64,000 nucleotides of DNA from Apostichopus japonicus (taxonomy: Eukaryota; Echinodermata; Holothuroidea; Aspidochirotida; Stichopodidae), in the NCBI RefSeq assembly GCF_037975245.1, contig NC_092562.1, forward strand, positions 8,659,001 through 8,723,000, read 5' to 3'. The position numbers were made by a program, and so were the translations under genes. A model generated the notes under the pieces. It was not told the DNA's origin and made no database searches. It worked only from the letters and a program-made list of their open reading frames with translations. Positions 61,622-64,000 of the stretch are shown here, piece after piece (within the stretch, counting starts at the first letter, position 1; the number at the start of each line of letters is the position of its first letter).

Positions 61622-62255
61622 ATTCCAAAACTTACTGGTTTGGATATTTACGAGTGACGAGCTTACCTGTCTCCTCACAACCTTAGCACCTCATTCTACC
61701 GTGCCTATAAAGTCCTGGTAAATAAATAACACTGTGTGCCCTCTATGACCGGACCCCCCTTCCGGTCCCTCCTCCTTTCTCATGAGACCATTCCTAAAGA
61801 GTGGCCTCACGGACACGGGAGTGGGGGTGGCAGGTCTGGCCACCCCCAACGACCCCCGTCGAGTTAACTTCCCAAAGTGAACCCCTAACAAAAAATTCAC
61901 TGACGCCTTCTTAGCAGGGGGGAGTGTAACCCTCCCCGGCGCAGCGGGAAGGGGGGACACTCTCCTGAACCCTGCAGGCGGAACTACCCCTTACACTAAC
62001 AAGGAGCCTAAAGATTTACGGTCCGCCACTTGTTACCCTTAGATCGACTTAGGTGAGAACGTAAGTGGAAGACTATGTACGCAAACGCATACGGAAACAC
62101 ATAGGTACACTCACCGATAGACATAGTCGATGGCTCTCTGGTGGATGGTGGTTCTGTCTATCTGGTGTGAAGCTCGGAGTCATGAGTCGAGTCGAGCGAC
62201 CGCTCCTCCGTCCGGCTGTGTCCCACCACCCTCTCGGGGGAGGGAGGCGGGAATG
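61622..62255 (-). repeat. DIRS terminal repeat
   Basis: Begins ATTCCAAAACTTACTGGTTT at 61622. It contains CCTGTCTCCTCACAACCTTA and a C-rich zone with GGGGG/CCCCC pairs. Small ORFs within it have no family. The inner border is taken as the start of the complementary region. Confidence 0.75.
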
Positions 62256-62353
62256 GAGACAGGTAAGCTCGTCACTCGTAAATATCCAAACCAGTAAGTT
62301 TTGGAATATTTACTTCGCTCCTCGCTTACCTGTCTCCTCACAACCTTAGCACC
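62256..62353 (-). repeat. DIRS internal complementary region
   Basis: 62256-62307 is the exact reverse complement of the element's own terminus (61622-61673). It is fused directly to 62308-62353 (TTTACTTCGCTCCTCGCTTA then CCTGTCTCC ... AGCACC), the class of sequence seen at the other DIRS end in the 51-kb fragment. Such a region joins copies of both termini and is thought to template circle closure during replication. Confidence 0.85.
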
Positions 62354-63947
62354 GAGTGGCACTGCCCGATGGTGGGAGGCCCGAGGGGTGGGACCTGTTA
62401 CCCACCGGACCTCGCATCACCGCGCTACCAAATGCCGCTTCGGCGTGTAAAGTGTCGGTCAAGTAGCAGGCGACGAACGTAGTTGGAGTTTTCCACGCTG
62501 CTGCTTTGAGTATGTCCTCTACCGGGATGCCGGCGAATAGGGCTGTAGAGGCCGCGACCCCTCTGACGTCGTGAGCCCTTGGTCGGGAGGTCCCCGATGT
62601 GAACGGGCGTATGATCTCTACTAGCCACCTGGATAGAGTGTCTTTGGAGGCCGCTGCGTAGGGTGGTCGTGGTATGATGAAGAGAGAAGTTGATTGTCTT
62701 AACTTCTCTGTCTTGTTCAGGTACCACTTCAGTGCCCTGACTGGACACCATCGTTTGTCCTCGGCTACTGATGACATGGTCTTAATTTCCGGGATGAAAA
62801 TGTCTCCTGGCAAGAAGGTCAAGGTCTGGTTCTTTGCAATAAATGACGGGTCTGGAACCATCCTCACCCCGTGGCCCTCAAATCTGATGTGATTCTGCTT
62901 GGTGGATAGGGCGTGGAGGCAACTCCTCCTTCTTGCTGACGCAACTGCGACGAGGAAGAGTGTCTTTTTTGTGAGGGCAGCCAGGGAGGCGTTAGCCATT
63001 GGTTCGTATGGTGGTCCTGCCAGGGCATGTAACACTGCTGAGAGTCCCCAGGAGGGGGCCAGCCGTCTGATCTGTGGGCGACGATTCGCCATGCCTTTGA
63101 TGAGTTGTGCAATGTACGGGTTATTGCTCAGTGTGGAGCCATCTGGGAAGCCCTGGTGGATGGCAGCGATGGCCGACCTGTAATTCCTGATAGTGGAGAC
63201 TTGTTTCCCTTCTCCGAAGAGTGAGAGGAGGAACTCGGCTATCTGTGTCACAGAGGCAGCAGGCAGCAGTATCTGTCTCGGTCGGCACCATTGGTCGAAC
63301 TTCCGCAGACGGGAATCGTAAGTCGCTGCGGTCGTTCCCCTTCTAGCGTCGGCTGCCATCGCGGCAGCTGCTTCTGAAAAGCCTCTCTGTCGTAGGGAAG
63401 ACCGGACAGCCTCCAGGCAACTAATTGTAACCCCTTGATGTCTGGGTGGGAGAGAGTTCCCTGTCTCTGGGACAGTAGGTGGGGCTTGTCCGGTAGACTC
63501 ACTGGGACGTCCATGAGGAGTTGGGGGATCTCGGCGAACCAGGGTCTGCGAGGCCAGAACGGGGCTATTAGTGTGAACCTGCCCTTGGAGTTCCGAATTT
63601 TCCTGAGGACTTGTCCGATCATACATAGCGGCGGGAAGATGTACGCATCCATGTGGTCCCAGGAGAGGGACATTGCGTCCGTGTGGTAGGCCAGGGGGTG
63701 GAATCGTCTGGAACAGAAGGTCTGGAGTTTGTTGTTCTTGTGTGTTGCGAACAGGTCTATCGTGGGCCTGCCGAAGATCGAAAAGATTCTGTCGCAAGTC
63801 TCCTGTTCCAGGGACCATTCGTTGGGGTCTATATGCCCCCTGGATAGGGCGTCCGCCATCACGTTGAGCTTGCCTGCGATGTGGGAAGCCCTTAGGATCG
63901 TGCCGGAGTCCTTGGCCGCTGTTATCACCTCCCACGCGAGTCGGCAC
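62346..63947 (-). CDS. DIRS tyrosine recombinase
   Basis: The open frame has 533 codons as measured to 63947, but that boundary is not an ATG and the real start is uncertain. Roughly the first 175 residues overlap the RNase H frame and are low-complexity. The recombinase proper begins near residue 176. It has an N-terminal SAM-like core-binding part (TAATYDSRLRKFDQWC at 206-221, VSTIRNYRSAIAAIHQGF at 250-267) and a catalytic part with a candidate first Arg (ARRRSCLHAL at 338-347). HDVRG (459-463) supplies His/Arg, AAWKTPTTF (483-491) has Trp at the second-His site, and Tyr495 in ACYL is the nucleophile. The R-H-R-W-Y set looks intact. The enzyme would integrate circular cDNA. The stop lies inside the complementary region. 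Confidence 0.88.
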   Translation of the reverse strand: MPTRVGGDNSGQGLRHDPKGFPHRRQAQRDGGRPIQGAYRPQRMVPGTGDLRQNLFDLRQAHDRPVRNTQEQQTPDLLFQTIPPPGLPHGRNVPLLGPHGCVHLPAAMYDRTSPQENSELQGQVHTNSPVLASQTLVRRDPPTPHGRPSESTGQAPPTVPETGNSLPPRHQGVTISCLEAVRSSLRQRGFSEAAAAMAADARRGTTAATYDSRLRKFDQWCRPRQILLPAASVTQIAEFLLSLFGEGKQVSTIRNYRSAIAAIHQGFPDGSTLSNNPYIAQLIKGMANRRPQIRRLAPSWGLSAVLHALAGPPYEPMANASLAALTKKTLFLVAVASARRRSCLHALSTKQNHIRFEGHGVRMVPDPSFIAKNQTLTFLPGDIFIPEIKTMSSVAEDKRWCPVRALKWYLNKTEKLRQSTSLFIIPRPPYAAASKDTLSRWLVEIIRPFTSGTSRPRAHDVRGVAASTALFAGIPVEDILKAAAWKTPTTFVACYLTDTLHAEAAFGSAVMRGPVGNRSHPSGLPPSGSATRC

Positions 63948-64000
63948 AGTCTCTCTGAGCGGGTGCCCCCCTGCCGATTGATGTAGGCCACCACTGTCGT
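63248..64000 (-). CDS. DIRS RNase H-containing ORF, C-terminal part (partial)
   Basis: The frame is open to the window edge and begins in mid-protein with TTVVAYINRQGGTRS, a DIRS RNase H signature. HIAGKLNVMADALSRG (with the conserved Asp of ADALSR) and NEWSL follow. Next comes the post-RNase H block GRPTIDLFATHKNNK, ALSLSW-like AMSLSWDHMDAYIFPP and LIAPFWPRRPWF. These occur in this order in DIRS pol proteins. The frame overlaps the recombinase frame by about 700 nt in a different register, a known DIRS arrangement. The 5' part with the polymerase is outside the window. Confidence 0.88.
   Translation of the reverse strand, partial: TTVVAYINRQGGTRSERLCRLAWEVITAAKDSGTILRASHIAGKLNVMADALSRGHIDPNEWSLEQETCDRIFSIFGRPTIDLFATHKNNKLQTFCSRRFHPLAYHTDAMSLSWDHMDAYIFPPLCMIGQVLRKIRNSKGRFTLIAPFWPRRPWFAEIPQLLMDVPVSLPDKPHLLSQRQGTLSHPDIKGLQLVAWRLSGLPYDREAFQKQLPRWQPTLEGERPQRLTIPVCGSSTNGADRDRYCCLLPL

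Larger units (their letters stand above)
61622..64000 (-). mobile_element. DIRS-like tyrosine-recombinase retroelement (partial at window end)
   Basis: From the 3' end inwards, the element has a terminal repeat (about 61622-62255), an internal complementary region (62256-62353), a tyrosine-recombinase ORF and an overlapping RNase H-containing ORF that leaves the window. DIRS elements lack integrase and target duplications and use a recombinase on a circular DNA intermediate. The order seen here is the DIRS order. The reverse transcriptase should lie just beyond 64000. GC content rises sharply relative to the flanks, consistent with a fairly recent arrival. Confidence 0.9.

Overview
The window looks like AT-rich, intron-rich, repeat-laden animal nuclear DNA. 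There are no bacterial operons or Shine-Dalgarno starts, and exons are small with GT-AG borders. The two host genes are metazoan, and the interspersed load (DIRS-type YR retroelement, tRNA-derived SINEs, hAT-like and TTAA MITEs, foldback elements, many minisatellites and G/C homopolymers) suggests a marine invertebrate. An echinoderm such as a sea cucumber is my best guess, but nothing in the window proves it.

Two host genes could be rebuilt exon by exon, both on the minus strand. (1) An activin/inhibin-beta-type TGF-beta ligand has coding exon 1 at 22192-21334 and coding exon 2 at 5862-5069, joined in phase 1 across a 15.5 kb intron. The product is 550 aa with a signal-anchor-like stretch, a propeptide, a dibasic cleavage site and a nine-cysteine mature domain. 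(2) The 3' part of EIF2B3 (eIF2B gamma subunit) has five exons: 51407-51214, 42842-42789, 41667-41519, 39123-39020 and 36824-36772. All junction phases agree and the reading ends at a TGA. They give the C-terminal 184 aa (inter-domain segment plus left-handed beta-helix). The N-terminal nucleotidyltransferase-like exons were not found and presumably lie beyond position 64000.

Layout: 1-5068, sequence downstream of the activin-like gene, with a TTAA MITE that carries a 25-bp hairpin insertion. 5069-22192, the activin-like gene, whose intron holds a trinucleotide tract, a CCCCACCACAT minisatellite, a 578-bp foldback element and an hAT MITE. 22193-36771, intergenic: three hAT-like or TIR elements, a second copy of the TTAA MITE, a tRNA-Ser-like SINE, a 31-bp and an exact 73-bp minisatellite, a long CCGT/CCAT tract, and a roughly 140-bp tandem family rich in TGACCT half-sites. 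36772-51407, the EIF2B3 exons, whose introns carry a 62-bp minisatellite, a 2374-bp giant foldback element, a 36-bp minisatellite, an 81/86-bp minisatellite and a DIRS terminal-repeat fragment. 51408-64000, presumed EIF2B3 upstream intron, with degenerate repeats, a tRNA-derived SINE and, from about 61622 to the window end, a DIRS-like tyrosine-recombinase retroelement (minus strand) with its terminal repeat and internal complementary region.

The most interesting signals are the two foldback elements in introns, the 25-bp hairpin insertion with a clean duplication and a sequence-visible empty site, the DIRS replication architecture, and the repeat family that disperses DR1-type nuclear-receptor sites. 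The long low-complexity ORFs are satellite artefacts and are not annotated as genes.
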